A stretch of DNA of 64,000 bases, taken from NCBI GenBank assembly GCA_009692005.1, contig SHZZ01000013.1:1-64000 (forward strand). The letters run 5' to 3'. This document shows, piece after piece, positions 1-9,966 of this stretch. The notes beneath the pieces are model-generated. The model was not told the DNA's origin, ran no database searches, and saw only the letters and a program-made list of their open reading frames with translations. Each line of letters opens with the position of its first letter. Within the stretch, counting starts at the first letter, position 1. The position numbers were made by a program, and so were the translations under genes. Source of the DNA: Gemmataceae bacterium. Lineage in GTDB: Bacteria > Planctomycetota > Planctomycetia > Gemmatales > Gemmataceae.

Positions 1-172
1 TGGCAAATAGCCGAGGCTTTTTGGTGAAAAACCCGTCGGTTGCGTTAAGTTCAGGACCCCAACCCGAGGTCCGGCGTTGCGGTTTAATAGTTGTTGGTTA
101 AAGTTGCCGCGGCTGGAAACCGGCCTTCATCACCTGAAGGCGTAAATGAATCTCGGTTAAAGGAACAAGAAC

Positions 173-2032
173 TCAAATGATGCCATGGAGCGGGCCGCCG
201 CGGGCGCCCAGGGCATCCACCCTCTTTTCAATTCCCGGGTCCACTTCCAAAGCCGGCGCGTGATGCGCCTTGACCCGGGCATCAATCACCAGCGATCCCC
301 GGCATCCCCAATGCTTATTGGTAATGAAAGCGCAAATGCCATCGAGATCCTTGGCCGGGTCGGTCTTGGTGAAGACGGTCCATAGGAAATCGCGGAGGCT
401 GGAGGTGGCTTGCGCGGAATGGTCAACCAAGACCACCCAGGGAAACCGGTTAATCCAATCGCCCGGTTGGAACTGCGAGCAAAACCAGGCCGCGCTTTGC
501 GGGTTTCCGTTCTCTGCAAACCCTGGGTGCGTAGGCGCCTGCACCGCCAGGATGCCTGGCAAAAAGACTCTGGGGTGGGCAAACCCCTGGGGCAGGCGCA
601 ACTCTGGAGAAATTTCCTTGGGCAATTCTCGTCGGGGTTCCCCGACTGCTGCCAGGATCAGTTTCGATCCCTGGTTCAACTCTCCGCCGGAGTAGTCCAA
701 AGTATCCATGGTCGTTCGGGTATGGAAATGAAGGTCGTTTTCCAGATCAATCCGTTGCAAAAGGTGGTTGAGGAACCGAGGGATGTCATGAATATCGAGG
801 GTCGGGTCATCCTCCTTGGCCACAATGAAGAGGAATTTGGCCAGGGATAACTGCCCCTGACCCAAGAGGGCGCTGGCGCCAGTTAGCAATTCCTGAGGCT
901 TTTTCCTTTTTTGATAGGGCGTATATCTCTCGCTGCCAATGGCCAGAAGCAGCGGATGCACGCCGGCGGCATCGACCGCATGAACCGCATGGATTCCAGG
1001 CACAACCCGGGGAATCAGCGGGCGGGTTAATTCATGGATCAAGGCTCCAAAGGCAGTGTCTTCCTGCGGCGGTCGGCCCACCACGGTAAATGGCCAGACG
1101 GCGTTTTTGCGGTGGAAGATTTTCTCCACTTTCAACACCGGGAAGTCGTGGCGCAGGCTGTAGTAGCCCAGGTGATCGCCAAAGGGGCCTTCGGGCAGCA
1201 GGCGCTGGGGATCGACGGTACCCACGATGCAAAAATCGGCCTGAGCTGGCAGAGGCAGGGGTAAGCTCCCGTCGGGTAAACCAGGGCAGGGAACCATTTC
1301 AACCCGGCGGCCTCCCAGGGCGCCGGCGAAGGCGATCTCGGGCAAGCCTTCGGGCAAGGGCATCACGGCGGCCAAAGCCAAAGAGGGCGGTCCGCCGACG
1401 GAGATTGCCAGGCGGAATGGAAATCCTTTTTCAATTGCTTTGGCATGATGGATGCCAATTCCCCGGTGAATCTGGTAATGCAAACCGGCTTCAGTGTCGG
1501 GCTGGTACTGGTTGCCACTCAACTGCACGCGGTACATGCCGAGGTTGGAATTTCGCCAGCCGGGGTTTTCCACATCTTCGGAATAGACCTGTGGCAGGGT
1601 GATGAAGGGCCCGCCGTCATTTGGCCAACAAACCAACTGCGGGAGTTGGGAAAGTGTTGTGGTTGCGTTCAGGAGCGGTCCGTGGCGCACCATGCGAGGG
1701 AGAGAATTCCAACCGCCGCGCAATAAATGCCACCAGGACGAGGGATGAAAAGCCCGCTCGGGGCGAGCCTGGCAATTCATCAAGACCTCGAGAGTTTTCC
1801 ATTGATGGCGGAAGAGGAACTTTGCCCTTTCGAGTGAGCCAAACAGGTTGCTCACCATGGGGAAATGGCAGCCCTTGACATTGGTGAAAAAAATGGCCGG
1901 GCCGGCGGATTGAAAGACGCGTCGATGTATGGCGGCGGCTTCCAGGCGGGGATCGACCTCGACATTGATCCTGACCAAATGGCGGTGATTTTCCAGGTCG
2001 CGTAAACAGTCACGGAGGTTGCGGTATGCCAT
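173..2032 (-). CDS. UbiD-family prenylated-FMN-dependent decarboxylase
   Basis: A 619-residue protein matching the UbiD family, enzymes that decarboxylate (or carboxylate) aromatic or alpha,beta-unsaturated acids using prenylated FMN in the cytoplasm. The conserved core is visible around the EGPFGDHLGYY segment, whose Glu belongs to the family's Glu-Arg-Glu catalytic network, and in the FAGALGGRRVEMV and TVDPQRLLPEGPFG stretches. It is longer than the roughly 490-residue E. coli UbiD, as some bacterial homologues are. No ubiX (flavin prenyltransferase) lies beside it, so the cofactor must be made elsewhere. The substrate cannot be read from sequence; a role in quinone head-group decarboxylation is possible but unproven. 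It is the leftmost gene and appears monocistronic. Confidence 0.88.
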   Translation of the reverse strand: MAYRNLRDCLRDLENHRHLVRINVEVDPRLEAAAIHRRVFQSAGPAIFFTNVKGCHFPMVSNLFGSLERAKFLFRHQWKTLEVLMNCQARPERAFHPSSWWHLLRGGWNSLPRMVRHGPLLNATTTLSQLPQLVCWPNDGGPFITLPQVYSEDVENPGWRNSNLGMYRVQLSGNQYQPDTEAGLHYQIHRGIGIHHAKAIEKGFPFRLAISVGGPPSLALAAVMPLPEGLPEIAFAGALGGRRVEMVPCPGLPDGSLPLPLPAQADFCIVGTVDPQRLLPEGPFGDHLGYYSLRHDFPVLKVEKIFHRKNAVWPFTVVGRPPQEDTAFGALIHELTRPLIPRVVPGIHAVHAVDAAGVHPLLLAIGSERYTPYQKRKKPQELLTGASALLGQGQLSLAKFLFIVAKEDDPTLDIHDIPRFLNHLLQRIDLENDLHFHTRTTMDTLDYSGGELNQGSKLILAAVGEPRRELPKEISPELRLPQGFAHPRVFLPGILAVQAPTHPGFAENGNPQSAAWFCSQFQPGDWINRFPWVVLVDHSAQATSSLRDFLWTVFTKTDPAKDLDGICAFITNKHWGCRGSLVIDARVKAHHAPALEVDPGIEKRVDALGARGGPLHGII

Positions 2033-2129
2033 GGAAGGATTATCGTCTAAAAAAAGGCCCCTGGGTTGCGCCCTCTATTAAAATTTTCCACATTCTCCAA
2101 ATAAATGGAAATAATTCGTGTCAGTTCAT

Positions 2130-2228
2130 TTATTTCTGCTCGGGCTTCCGCGGCCGGGAAAACACGGCTTCGCGATTGATGGCGTGGTAGATCAAGCCGT
2201 CGGGGCTCGGTCGCAAGGTTCGGCCCAT
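2130..2228 (-). pseudogene. Truncated RAYT/IS200-like transposase fragment (N-terminus only)
   Basis: A 32-residue reading frame beginning MGRTLRPSPDGLIYHAINRE. This matches the usual N-terminus of REP-associated tyrosine transposases (Y1 transposase superfamily), which typically start M-R-P-R followed by G-x-x-Y-H-x-x-N-R. Only the N-terminus remains: a stop follows at once and nothing resembling the HUH motif or catalytic Tyr is found downstream. A neighbouring frame continues for about 40 codons without recognisable similarity, so a frameshift plus deletion is likely. I read it as a relic of a mobile element between ubiD and the haemolysin-III-like gene. Confidence 0.55.
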
Positions 2229-2372
2229 GCGGGCAGCCAAAATGGGACCAGGTAATTGGCAACGGAAAAATGAACTGACACCATTTACCTATTTGCCCTT
2301 TACATTCCTCCGCCTGGAGTTAACCATTTCCTCGGTTGGGGATTGATTCCAAGTTTGGCAGGGGCGCTCCTT

Positions 2373-3131
2373 ATGTCACTTTTTCCCTTTCGCGAGCCGA
2401 TGAATGCCCTGACCCATGGGTTTTGGCTGGTGGTGTGCATTCCGGCGGTGGTCATCCTGCTAAGCCGGGCGCGGGGAGACCGCTTGCGCGTTCTCGGAAT
2501 TGCTATTTACGGCCTATCCCTTATGGCGTGTTTTGCCAGCTCCTGGTTATTTCATGCGATCAATGGCAGCCAGCAGGCCATTGACATGTGTAACACCCTG
2601 GACCATGTGAGCATTTTCTTTTTCATCGCCGGTTCCAGCACCCCCGTTGGCCTGGTCTACTTGCGGGGTTCCTGGCGCAAGGGGTTTTTAAGCGTGGTTT
2701 GGCTGCTGGCGGGAACAGGTATTCTTCTTCGCCTTAGTGGCGCTCCCCTTCCTCTTTACGCCCGCACCACGCTTTACCTCCTCTTGGGCTGGATCGGCTG
2801 CCTGACCTATTTCCAGCTTTCCCGGAGGCTTTCCACCAGACAAATCGCCCCCATATGGGTTGGGGGAATCCTTTATACGCTGGGGGCGGGCATCAACATG
2901 GCGGGCCAGCCAACCCTGGTGGAGGGAATCCTTGGCCCGCATGAAATCTTTCACCTCTTGGTGATGGCGGGCAGCCTGGCGCATTACTATTTCATCTTGG
3001 CCATTCTTTTGGGAAATCCCCGCCCTCTCGACATTCCTTCGGCTATTCCCGAGAATTCCCCTCACGCCCCGGCCTTGCTGACCGCAGCCGACGGGCCCGC
3101 CTTGGCGGGAAGTTCCAAAGTCGCTAGATGA
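2373..3131 (+). CDS. Haemolysin III / PAQR-family integral membrane protein
   Basis: A 252-residue protein of the HlyIII/PAQR (CREST) superfamily with about seven hydrophobic segments. The family's conserved polar residues are present: EPMNALTHGF near the N-terminus, a Ser/His pair in SSWLFHA after helix 2, Asp-His in LDHVSIFFFIAGSSTP, and the C-terminal H-x3-H-type segment FHLLVMAGSLAHYY. These residues form the putative metal site of the superfamily. The ATG at 2373 is chosen because AGGGG lies 8 nt upstream; a TTG ten codons earlier is less likely. Bacterial members have no settled function and most are not haemolysins. The gene precedes a dehydrogenase by 12 nt and may be cotranscribed with it. 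Confidence 0.85.
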   Translation: MSLFPFREPMNALTHGFWLVVCIPAVVILLSRARGDRLRVLGIAIYGLSLMACFASSWLFHAINGSQQAIDMCNTLDHVSIFFFIAGSSTPVGLVYLRGSWRKGFLSVVWLLAGTGILLRLSGAPLPLYARTTLYLLLGWIGCLTYFQLSRRLSTRQIAPIWVGGILYTLGAGINMAGQPTLVEGILGPHEIFHLLVMAGSLAHYYFILAILLGNPRPLDIPSAIPENSPHAPALLTAADGPALAGSSKVAR

Positions 3132-3143
3132 TTCGAGGTTCGC

Positions 3144-4148
3144 ATGAGAATCCTGGTTTTTCCCGCGCTGGATAGCGTGCGATTGAGCCGTTTGCAAGCC
3201 AAGGCCGGCCTGGGGAAAATCATCAATGTTCAAAACGAGGAGGAAGCGCACCAAGAAATTCCCGCCGCCGATGCCTTCCTGGGAAAAATCACACCTGCCT
3301 TATTGAAGGCCGCCACCCGCTTGAAATGGGTTCAATCCATGACGGTCAGTTTGGAACATTATCTTTTTCCGGAATTGATCCAGCATGAATGCGTCCTGAC
3401 AAATATGCGGGGAATCTTTTCAGATGTGGTGGCGGAACATACCTTCGCCTTGATGCTGGCCTGGTCGCGCAACCTGCCAACCTATTGTCTGCAACAGGCG
3501 CGCGCGCACTGGGAACCGGCGGGTGGAGAATCGGCGCGGGTGGATTTCCGCGCCGGGCCCGGGGTGACCAACGCCATCGACCTGCGGCACCAAAACCTGT
3601 CTGGAAAAACCCTCGGGATTTTCGGCCTGGGCGGGATTGGCCAGGCCATTGCCAAGCGCGGGCTGGCCTTTGAAATGTCCTGCCTGGCCCATGACCCTTT
3701 TTTGAAATCAGAAAAGGTAAACAACCCGGACATTCGCATGACAGCAACTTTGGCGGAGCTGCTGCAACAAGCCGATTACCTGGTTCTGGCCGCGCCCCAC
3801 ACGCCGCAAACCGAAGGGCTGTTTTCCCGGCAGGTCTTTCAGAAAATGCAGCGCCATGCTTTTCTCGTCAACATTGGTCGGGGGGCGCTGCTCAACTTGC
3901 AGGATCTTGTGGATTCACTGGAAGCAGGGGAAATCGCCGGCGCTGGCCTGGATGTATTTCAAACTGAACCATTGCCCAGGGATCACGCGCTTTGGCAAAT
4001 GTCCAGCAAAGTGCTCATCACACCTCATGTGGCTGGGTATGGACCGCCCATTGCCTCTCGTCATCTGGCTGTGCTTGAGGAAAATGTGGAGAATTTCGTT
4101 CAGGGGAAACCGCTGATCAATGTGGCGGATAAATCCCGCTGGTGCTGA
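3144..4148 (+). CDS. D-2-hydroxyacid dehydrogenase family protein
   Basis: A 334-residue NAD(P)-dependent oxidoreductase of the D-isomer-specific 2-hydroxyacid dehydrogenase family. The Rossmann motif GLGGIG is visible in the middle, followed by LVNIGRGALLN with the substrate-binding region, the Asp/Glu segment GLDVFQTEPLP, and the catalytic His in ITPHVAG. An N-terminal catalytic half carries KWVQSMTVSLE-type residues. Members reduce 2-keto acids such as glyoxylate, hydroxypyruvate or phosphohydroxypyruvate; the exact substrate cannot be decided. A GAGG ribosome-binding site precedes the ATG. It starts 12 nt after the HlyIII-like gene, suggesting a shared transcript. Confidence 0.88.
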   Translation: MRILVFPALDSVRLSRLQAKAGLGKIINVQNEEEAHQEIPAADAFLGKITPALLKAATRLKWVQSMTVSLEHYLFPELIQHECVLTNMRGIFSDVVAEHTFALMLAWSRNLPTYCLQQARAHWEPAGGESARVDFRAGPGVTNAIDLRHQNLSGKTLGIFGLGGIGQAIAKRGLAFEMSCLAHDPFLKSEKVNNPDIRMTATLAELLQQADYLVLAAPHTPQTEGLFSRQVFQKMQRHAFLVNIGRGALLNLQDLVDSLEAGEIAGAGLDVFQTEPLPRDHALWQMSSKVLITPHVAGYGPPIASRHLAVLEENVENFVQGKPLINVADKSRWC

Positions 4149-4243
4149 GGAATCAGATGGCTGGCGCCGGGTAAATCCGGCGGGCAGGGCATTCTAAGGT
4201 TCCACCTGGGCAAGAGTGTATTAAAAACCAATGGTAATCTAAA

Positions 4244-4939
4244 ATGAATCAAAACGGCAAGGTCAGAAGGATTGTCATCACCGGCTGCACCCGCGGGTTG
4301 GGGAAATTCCTGGCGCTTGGCCTGGCGGAATTTGGCCATGTGATCGCAGGGTGCGGCACCTCGCAAGCCGGCGTGGACAAGTTGCAAAAGGAACTGGGGA
4401 AGGCTCATCACATCAGGAAAGTGGATGTGGCGGACGCCCAGGCGGTAGAATCTTGGGCCCGGGAAGTCCTTACCCTTGGCCCGCCTGACATTCTGGTTAA
4501 TAATGCCGCCATCATCAACCACCCCGCCCCATGCTGGAAAATCTCGGCCTTTGAATTCGACCGCTTGATTGATGTAAACATCAAGGGAATGGCCAATGTG
4601 ATACGGGCCTTTGTGCCGGCCATGGTGGGCGCCGCCGCCGGAGTGATTGTCAACTTAAGTTCGGCCTGGGGTCGAAGCACGGCGCCCGAGGTGGCGCCTT
4701 ACTGCGCCAGCAAATTCGCCGTGGAGGGCCTGACCAAGGCCTTGGCCCAGGAGCTTCCTCCCGGGATGGCTGCGGTGCCCCTGAATCCAGGAATCATCAA
4801 CACGGAAATGTTGCAAGAAGTTTTTGGTAAACAAGCGGGGCATTACCATGATGCCGCCGACTGGGCCAAGCAGGCAGTTCCTTTCCTCCTGGCTCTGGGA
4901 GGGAAGGATAATGGAAAATCTCTCACGGTTCCGGGGTAA
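4244..4939 (+). CDS. Short-chain dehydrogenase/reductase (SDR)
   Basis: A 231-residue classical SDR. The cofactor motif TGCTRGLG (TGxxxGxG) is near the N-terminus, the NNAA motif follows beta-4, the catalytic Ser sits in NLSSAWG, and the active-site pair is Y-x-x-x-K in PYCASK. After the Tyr the sequence continues with the usual LNPGIINTEM lid segment. It is shorter than the typical 245-270 residues because the C-terminal end is compact. Members oxidise or reduce alcohols, sugars or acyl groups with NAD(P); no substrate is indicated. It follows the D-2-hydroxyacid dehydrogenase by 95 nt and has only a weak ribosome-binding site. Confidence 0.86.
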   Translation: MNQNGKVRRIVITGCTRGLGKFLALGLAEFGHVIAGCGTSQAGVDKLQKELGKAHHIRKVDVADAQAVESWAREVLTLGPPDILVNNAAIINHPAPCWKISAFEFDRLIDVNIKGMANVIRAFVPAMVGAAAGVIVNLSSAWGRSTAPEVAPYCASKFAVEGLTKALAQELPPGMAAVPLNPGIINTEMLQEVFGKQAGHYHDAADWAKQAVPFLLALGGKDNGKSLTVPG

Positions 4940-5050
4940 ACTGGCCGCCAGAAGTAAATCGGTATTATTCAAAAAGAATGTTTTACAAGGGCCAAAGAGT
5001 TCTTAGAATTGCCTTGTGCTTTCCCTTGGCCTAACTAATGGAGCCTTACC

Positions 5051-6112
5051 ATGACAACTCCCTTGCAATCACTGATTCAATCCGGAACCAAGCTCTGGCT
5101 CGATTCCATTGATCCCGACCTGGTGCGAGAAAACCGCGCCATGGGCGCCACCGGGGCAACTTCCAATCCCATCATTGTTTCCGACCTGTTAAAGACCGGC
5201 CGGTTCGACGATCAAATCGCCAAGCTGATCCAAAGCGGGATCGACGACGATACCATTGCCTGGACGATGACAGACACCCTGGTCTCTCAGGCCATGGGAG
5301 TTTTTCTGCCGGTGTGGGAATCGACGCGTGGCGACGATGGCTATGTCAGTTTTGAACTTGACCCCTTGCTGGAAGACAGTTCTTGCAAGCTGTCGGTCCA
5401 GGAAAAAGCGGCGCGCTATATCGAACTGGGGAAGAAGTGGGCCGCCGGGCACAAGAACCGCATGATCAAGGTGCCAGCAACGCCGGGCGGACTGGCAGCC
5501 GTGGAAGAAATGTGTGCTGCTGGAATCACATTAAATGTCACTCTGATCTTTTCCGAAAGGCAGTACATTGCCGCTCGCGATGCTGTTTGGAAGGGCGCGC
5601 AAAGGAGGAAATCCCTGGAAGCCTTCAAATCGGTTTACAGCATATTCGTCAGTCGGCTGGATGTTTACACCGAGAAACACGCGGCCAGCCTTTCTCCCGC
5701 GGCCCAGGGCATGGTGGGCATCGTCAACGCCAAAAGGCTGTGGAAATTAAATCATGAATTCTGGGTTGGCAAGAAACTGCCTTTGAACCAGGAGATTATT
5801 TTCGCCAGCACCGGCACCAAGAAGAAAGAAGACCTGCCCTACAAGTATGTGGCGGCCTTCGCGGGCAGCGATATCGAAACCAACCCGCCCGCGACCAATG
5901 ATGCGGCGCAAAAATGCGGCGTGACCTTCACCCGCCAGGTGGATCAATTCCCGGACAAGGCGATTTTAGACGAGGTAGATGCCAAGGTGAGCATGCAGCA
6001 TTTGGAAGAGACCTTGATGTCGGAGGGGCTGGAAAAGTTCGCCGACCCCCACAAAAAGCTGCTGGAATTGATCAAAACAAAACGGGCCGGATTGCTGGCC
6101 GCGAGTCGGTAA
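5051..6112 (+). CDS. tal: Transaldolase
   Basis: A 353-residue transaldolase, which moves a dihydroxyacetone unit between sugar phosphates in the non-oxidative pentose phosphate pathway. The N-terminal signature GATSNPIIV matches the family's conserved G-A-T-x-N-P, and the Schiff-base lysine lies in MIKVPAT, followed by [11 protein letters not shown]. The C-terminal region carries the expected Arg/Ser phosphate-binding residues in [12 protein letters not shown] lies upstream of the ATG, and a strong intrinsic terminator follows the stop, so the gene is probably an independent unit. Confidence 0.93.
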   Translation: MTTPLQSLIQSGTKLWLDSIDPDLVRENRAMGATGATSNPIIVSDLLKTGRFDDQIAKLIQSGIDDDTIAWTMTDTLVSQAMGVFLPVWESTRGDDGYVSFELDPLLEDSSCKLSVQEKAARYIELGKKWAAGHKNRMIKVPATPGGLAAVEEMCAAGITLNVTLIFSERQYIAARDAVWKGAQRRKSLEAFKSVYSIFVSRLDVYTEKHAASLSPAAQGMVGIVNAKRLWKLNHEFWVGKKLPLNQEIIFASTGTKKKEDLPYKYVAAFAGSDIETNPPATNDAAQKCGVTFTRQVDQFPDKAILDEVDAKVSMQHLEETLMSEGLEKFADPHKKLLELIKTKRAGLLAASR

Positions 6113-6127
6113 TTCCAGGGAATAGTG

Positions 6128-6160
6128 AACCCCGGCGGCTTACTGTCGGGGTTTCTTTTT
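6128..6160 (+). terminator. Intrinsic terminator after tal
   Basis: A seven-base stem AACCCCG / CGGGGTT with a twelve-base loop is followed directly by a T-rich tract. It begins 16 nt after the transaldolase stop codon. Confidence 0.8.
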
Positions 6161-6258
6161 TCCTTTTTTTATCTTTGCCTGGACTTGCAACCACGATTTC
6201 CGCTAAAAAATAAGGGTAGCGTTCCTCAAAAGTATCTCTGGCATGCGAGGGTTGTTTA

Positions 6259-6513
6259 ATGGCAAAAGAAGAAGCGATACAGGTTCAGGGCAAGGTTTCC
6301 GCTGCCTTGGCCAACACGACATTCAAAGTGGTTCTCGAAAATGGGCATCAGGTTATTGCTCACATTGCTGGAAAGATCCGCAAGAATTTCATCCGCATCC
6401 TGCCTGGCGACATTGTCACGGTTGCGATTTCCCCCTACGACCTGACCAAGGGGCGAATTACCTACCGCGGGCCCCTTCGGGCCAAAACCGACGAGCCCGT
6501 TTCCGGCGGGTAG
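6259..6513 (+). CDS. infA: Translation initiation factor IF-1
   Basis: An 84-residue OB-fold protein matching IF-1, which binds the 30S A site during initiation with IF-2 and IF-3. Visible landmarks are the basic-acidic N-terminus [11 protein letters not shown], the core [23 protein letters not shown] and the conserved [13 protein letters not shown]-terminal strand. It is about 12 residues longer than E. coli IF-1 because of a proline-rich tail. In many bacteria infA lies between map and rpmJ; here that position, at 55 kb, is empty and infA stands alone after transaldolase. Confidence 0.95.
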   Translation: MAKEEAIQVQGKVSAALANTTFKVVLENGHQVIAHIAGKIRKNFIRILPGDIVTVAISPYDLTKGRITYRGPLRAKTDEPVSGG

Positions 6514-7248
6514 TTAATTCGCGTCTCTGTGATTTTCTTTTTCACCCTTAAAACTCGGGCGCGCTGATTTTTTGCCCTTGGGCTTCCCTTCCCCCGCATC
6601 CAGTATCAACACCGACCACAAACTGGGGTCTTCCCCGTAGGGAAGTTCCGCCGTGCAATCCAGGATCATGTCTCCTTGTTCCCGGTCGTGAACCCGCAGG
6701 CAGGTCCTCAACCGGGGACATTCCTCGGTGGAAAACCCATGCAAGGCAGACTCAGTGAGAAAAACCTCCAGGTGGTACCCATCGGGAAAAATCGCGCAAT
6801 GAAAGGGCAACTCAGTGACTTGAGCCATGGGGGCATCCTGCAAGGCTCGGTGAATTTTCGCCTGCACGATGCAGGGGTCTTCACCATCCGGCCCGCCACC
6901 CGAGGCCAAAAAATGGAACTGATGGCAAAATCTTGTTCCCCGGTGGCTGCCGTGAGAATCCCGCGTGTCCAGCCATAGGGTTACGCCATCGGCAACGGCG
7001 GGCCTTTTGACATCCCCAGCAGCGGGCTGTTTTTTCCCCGACACCGTCACCTGCAAGCCCACCCCCCGCGGATTCCAGGCCATGCGAATGTCCGCGAAGC
7101 TGGGCTGCCCATCCAGGGCGGACAAGTCCTCTAAGCGGCAGGAAGGGGGAAGGTCGAGGGGAAAGTCTTTGCTTTTCCTTGGGATGGCATCAAGCCTCTG
7201 GCATTTCCTGGCCAAACGCAGAAGAAAACGAGGAGGAACCGGCAACAT
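6514..7248 (-). CDS. CBM9-like (family 9 carbohydrate-binding / DOMON-type) domain protein
   Basis: A 244-residue protein whose centre (about residues 45-235) resembles the family 9 carbohydrate-binding-like beta-sandwich: DGQPSFADIRMAWNPRGVGLQV, then DGVTLWLDTRDSHGSHRGTRFCHQF, then a late strand EVFLTESALHGF. No signal peptide is seen, which is unusual for a domain normally found in secreted enzymes. The ATG at 7248 is preferred over an in-frame TTG at 7260 because GGGGA lies six bases upstream. It starts 15 nt after nadA on the same strand and is probably cotranscribed with it. The ligand is unknown. Confidence 0.65.
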   Translation of the reverse strand: MLPVPPRFLLRLARKCQRLDAIPRKSKDFPLDLPPSCRLEDLSALDGQPSFADIRMAWNPRGVGLQVTVSGKKQPAAGDVKRPAVADGVTLWLDTRDSHGSHRGTRFCHQFHFLASGGGPDGEDPCIVQAKIHRALQDAPMAQVTELPFHCAIFPDGYHLEVFLTESALHGFSTEECPRLRTCLRVHDREQGDMILDCTAELPYGEDPSLWSVLILDAGEGKPKGKKSARPSFKGEKENHRDAN

Positions 7249-7263
7249 GGAAATCCCCAAGGG

Positions 7264-8190
7264 TTAATTGAGCAGGCTTCTTTGCAAGACCTCGCGGGCC
7301 CGGTCAAAGGAAGGCGACCAGAAAATTTCCGGGGTGTCGTTTTCTAGACAATCCGCCAATTTTTCCAGCGTGTTCCTGCCCATGTGCGGGCATTTGTTGC
7401 AGGCGCAGGTGATTCCAGGAACGGGATGATAGCGATGCCTTGGGAACTTGTGTTCCATTTGCCACAGCATGTTGGGTTCCGTGGCCACAATTATCTCGGA
7501 GTCTTTTTCCAGGGTGGCGATTTTCCGCAGCATGGCTTCCGTGCCGCCAACGAAATCGCTGTGGGCGCGAATATTAGCCGGGCATTCCGGATGGGCGATG
7601 GTCAAAGCGCCGGGATGTTGCTTCTTCATGGCCAAAAGGTCGCCCAGGCTGAAAATCTCATGCACCATGCAAGCCCCATCCCAAAGAATCATCTTTCTGC
7701 CGGTCACTTCCTCCAGGTATTGGCCCAGGTGGCGGTCGGGAACGAAGAGAATTTCCATTTCCTTGGGCACCCGGTGGATAATTTCCATGGCATTCCCCGA
7801 AGTCACCACCCAATCGGACAGGGCTTTGACCCCGGCAGTGCTATTGATGTAGGTGACGGTTTGAAACTTCCGGCCATTGATGCGCAACATTTCCTGGTAG
7901 CGAGCCAGTTTGTCCGCCGGGCAACTATCGGCAAGTGAGCAACCAGCCAGCAAGTCGGGCAGGAGAACTTTTTTCTCGGGATTGAGAATTTTGGCGGTTT
8001 CCGCCATGAAGTGCACGCCGCAAAAAACGATGATGGGGTTTTCCACCTTGGTGGCCGCGCGGGCCAGAGCCAGGCTGTCGCCCGTGAAATCCGCCAGTTC
8101 TTGAATCTCCCCTTCCTGGTAGTAATGGGCCAGGATGGTGGCCTTCCGTTCCTTTTTTAATCTCTGAATTTCGGCAGTGATTTCCCGCAT
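7264..8190 (-). CDS. nadA: Quinolinate synthase
   Basis: A 308-residue NadA, which condenses iminoaspartate with dihydroxyacetone phosphate to quinolinate for NAD synthesis, using a [4Fe-4S] cluster with three Cys ligands. Conserved cysteines appear in FCGVHFMAE, in WDGACMVHE and in the C-terminal [11 protein letters not shown]. The catalytic-loop His/Tyr segment AHYYQ is at the N-terminus. The frame is open upstream to 8535, but the MREITAEI start at 8190 gives the family's normal length and avoids covering the S4 gene on the other strand. nadB and nadC are not in the window. A CBM9-like gene follows 15 nt downstream. Confidence 0.93.
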   Translation of the reverse strand: MREITAEIQRLKKERKATILAHYYQEGEIQELADFTGDSLALARAATKVENPIIVFCGVHFMAETAKILNPEKKVLLPDLLAGCSLADSCPADKLARYQEMLRINGRKFQTVTYINSTAGVKALSDWVVTSGNAMEIIHRVPKEMEILFVPDRHLGQYLEEVTGRKMILWDGACMVHEIFSLGDLLAMKKQHPGALTIAHPECPANIRAHSDFVGGTEAMLRKIATLEKDSEIIVATEPNMLWQMEHKFPRHRYHPVPGITCACNKCPHMGRNTLEKLADCLENDTPEIFWSPSFDRAREVLQRSLLN

Positions 8191-8299
8191 GATCCCTCCA
8201 AGCTTGGGGTGTTTTTCCTTTCCTCTATCCGCTCTCAATAACTTAATTGTAATGGGTACTTTACCCGCTTCCAAGAATTTGGTAATTGAAAACATTATC

Positions 8300-8524
8300 A
8301 TGCCGACACCCGGACGCGCCATCACTTTGAATTCCCCGACCATTTCACTGGCGCAAGCATTGAAAAAGGCTGGTATTGCCACCACTGGCGGGCAGGGAAA
8401 ACATATGGTTCGCGAGGGGTTGATCGAGGTGAACGGCGCGGTCGTCATTCTCCCGGGCGCCACGCTGAGCCCAGGCGATCGCTTTGGCCCCAAGGGAGAG
8501 GAGCCATGGGTGGTGCAGGCATGA
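8300..8524 (+). CDS. S4-domain RNA-binding protein (YaaA/YbcJ-like)
   Basis: A 74-residue protein that is essentially one S4 RNA-binding domain: [23 protein letters not shown] followed by REGLIEVNG and a basic-to-acidic turn ending LSPGDRFG. This matches the small YaaA/YbcJ-type S4 proteins, thought to bind structured RNA. The ATG at 8300 gives the family's usual length; ATGs at 8252 and 8177 are in frame but would add an unconserved tail. The gene diverges from nadA with a 109-nt gap, and its end overlaps the start of the MATE gene by 19 nt, which suggests translational coupling. Confidence 0.8.
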   Translation: MPTPGRAITLNSPTISLAQALKKAGIATTGGQGKHMVREGLIEVNGAVVILPGATLSPGDRFGPKGEEPWVVQA

Positions 8525-9945
8525 AGGAGGCCCAACCTGCCCTTTCACCCTTTACCGATCCAACCCGATCCCCGGTTTGGAAGGTGTTGGCCTTAACTTG
8601 GCCGGCGTTGATTTATCAATTCCTGCACTTGTGCGTTACTCTTTGGGACCGGTTTATTTCCGGCAGGTTTTTGGCCGACAACGGCGTTTCGCAACTTGCC
8701 ATTCAATCCGCTCAGACCACTAGCCAGTATTTCTCATGGTTGATTTCCAGTTACAGTGTTTTGGTGAGCGTTGGCAGCACCGCGCTGCTGGCGCGGTTTT
8801 TCGGCGCCGGGGATTTCCGCATGGCGCGCTCTGTCGTTAATCATTCCATGTGGATTGGCGCCTCCCTTGGATTGATCGCCTCGGTTGCGGGTTTGGCAAT
8901 GACTCCCTGGCTGCTTCCCTGGCTGGGATTGGAAGGAGAGGCCGGAACCGCGGCCAGTGATTTTCTCTTTTACATTTTCCTTTTCCTTCCTTTTCAAATG
9001 GTGGAATCAGCGGGTATTGCTTGTTTTACCGGCGCGGGGGATACCAAAACCGGGCTGTATGTGCTCGGCGGCGTGGCGCTGATCAACATTCCCCTGGCCC
9101 TGTTTCTGGCTACCGGTTTTGGGCCCATTCCCGCCATGGGGTTTCCAGGAATCGCCCTCGGCACAGCGCTGAGTCATGCCCTGGGGGGAATCGCCGTTGG
9201 CCTTTTCCTCATTCGGGGAAAATCGGGTTTGCTTTGGGAGTGGAAAAACTTGCCCGACATGGCGCTGGCACGCCGAATTTTAAGAATTAGTTTTCCCGCC
9301 GGAATGGACAGCCTCAGTATTGGCTTTGGCCAGTTTATCTTCTTGGGCATTATCAACCGGCTTGGCGCTGCCGCCAGTGGCGCTCATGGCATCGCCCTCG
9401 GTTGGGAAGCCTTGGGCTATCTCTCCGGAGGCGCCTTCGGCACGGCGGCCATTTCACTGGTAGGCTTAAACTTGGGCGCCGGACAGCCAAAAGAAGCCGC
9501 TCGCTGTGGCTGGACCGCTTATTTCCTCGGCGCGGGGTTCATGTCCCTCATGGGTGCTTTATTTTTCTTCCTGGCCGAACCGATGTTTCTTTTATTTTGC
9601 CCCGATCCCTCGCAAGCCCCAATTATCAAAGAAGGCGCCCCGGTTCTCCGCCTCATTGCCTTTGCCATGCCCTTTCTCGCTTCCTGCATAATCATGGCCT
9701 CGGCGCTCCGGGGCGCAGGCGACACCCGCGTTCCCGTTATGTACACTTGGATTGGTTTCTTTTTGCTGAGAGTACCAGCGGCTTTGATACTGGCCCGGCC
9801 AGTGGAAAACGCCCTGGGCTTGAACAGCAACTTTGCTTACGGCCTGCTTGGCGCCTGGATGGCGATGTTTCTCGATCTCTTTGCCCGGGGATTGATGCTG
9901 CTTTGGCGGTTTTACCGCGGGGCCTGGGCCCACATTCGCGTATGA
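8506..9945 (+). CDS. MATE-family multidrug/cation efflux transporter
   Basis: A 479-residue polytopic inner-membrane protein with twelve predicted hydrophobic segments in two six-helix halves, as in MATE (multidrug and toxic compound extrusion) transporters, which export drugs or metabolites using a Na+ or H+ gradient. Family features include ALIYQFLHL in helix 1, the [15 protein letters not shown] loop, and its repeat [21 protein letters not shown] in the second half. The ATG at 8506 has a strong GGGAGAGGAG upstream; the ATG at 8521 overlaps the S4 stop as ATGA and is an alternative. The substrate is unknown. Confidence 0.9.
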   Translation: MGGAGMKEAQPALSPFTDPTRSPVWKVLALTWPALIYQFLHLCVTLWDRFISGRFLADNGVSQLAIQSAQTTSQYFSWLISSYSVLVSVGSTALLARFFGAGDFRMARSVVNHSMWIGASLGLIASVAGLAMTPWLLPWLGLEGEAGTAASDFLFYIFLFLPFQMVESAGIACFTGAGDTKTGLYVLGGVALINIPLALFLATGFGPIPAMGFPGIALGTALSHALGGIAVGLFLIRGKSGLLWEWKNLPDMALARRILRISFPAGMDSLSIGFGQFIFLGIINRLGAAASGAHGIALGWEALGYLSGGAFGTAAISLVGLNLGAGQPKEAARCGWTAYFLGAGFMSLMGALFFFLAEPMFLLFCPDPSQAPIIKEGAPVLRLIAFAMPFLASCIIMASALRGAGDTRVPVMYTWIGFFLLRVPAALILARPVENALGLNSNFAYGLLGAWMAMFLDLFARGLMLLWRFYRGAWAHIRV

Positions 9946-9966
9946 AGGCTTTAAAATCAGAGGGGA

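Noticed and set aside
8191-8535. N-terminal extension of nadA up to 8535
   Set aside because: It would overlap the S4-domain gene on the opposite strand and makes NadA longer than the family; MREITAEI at 8190 is the conserved start.
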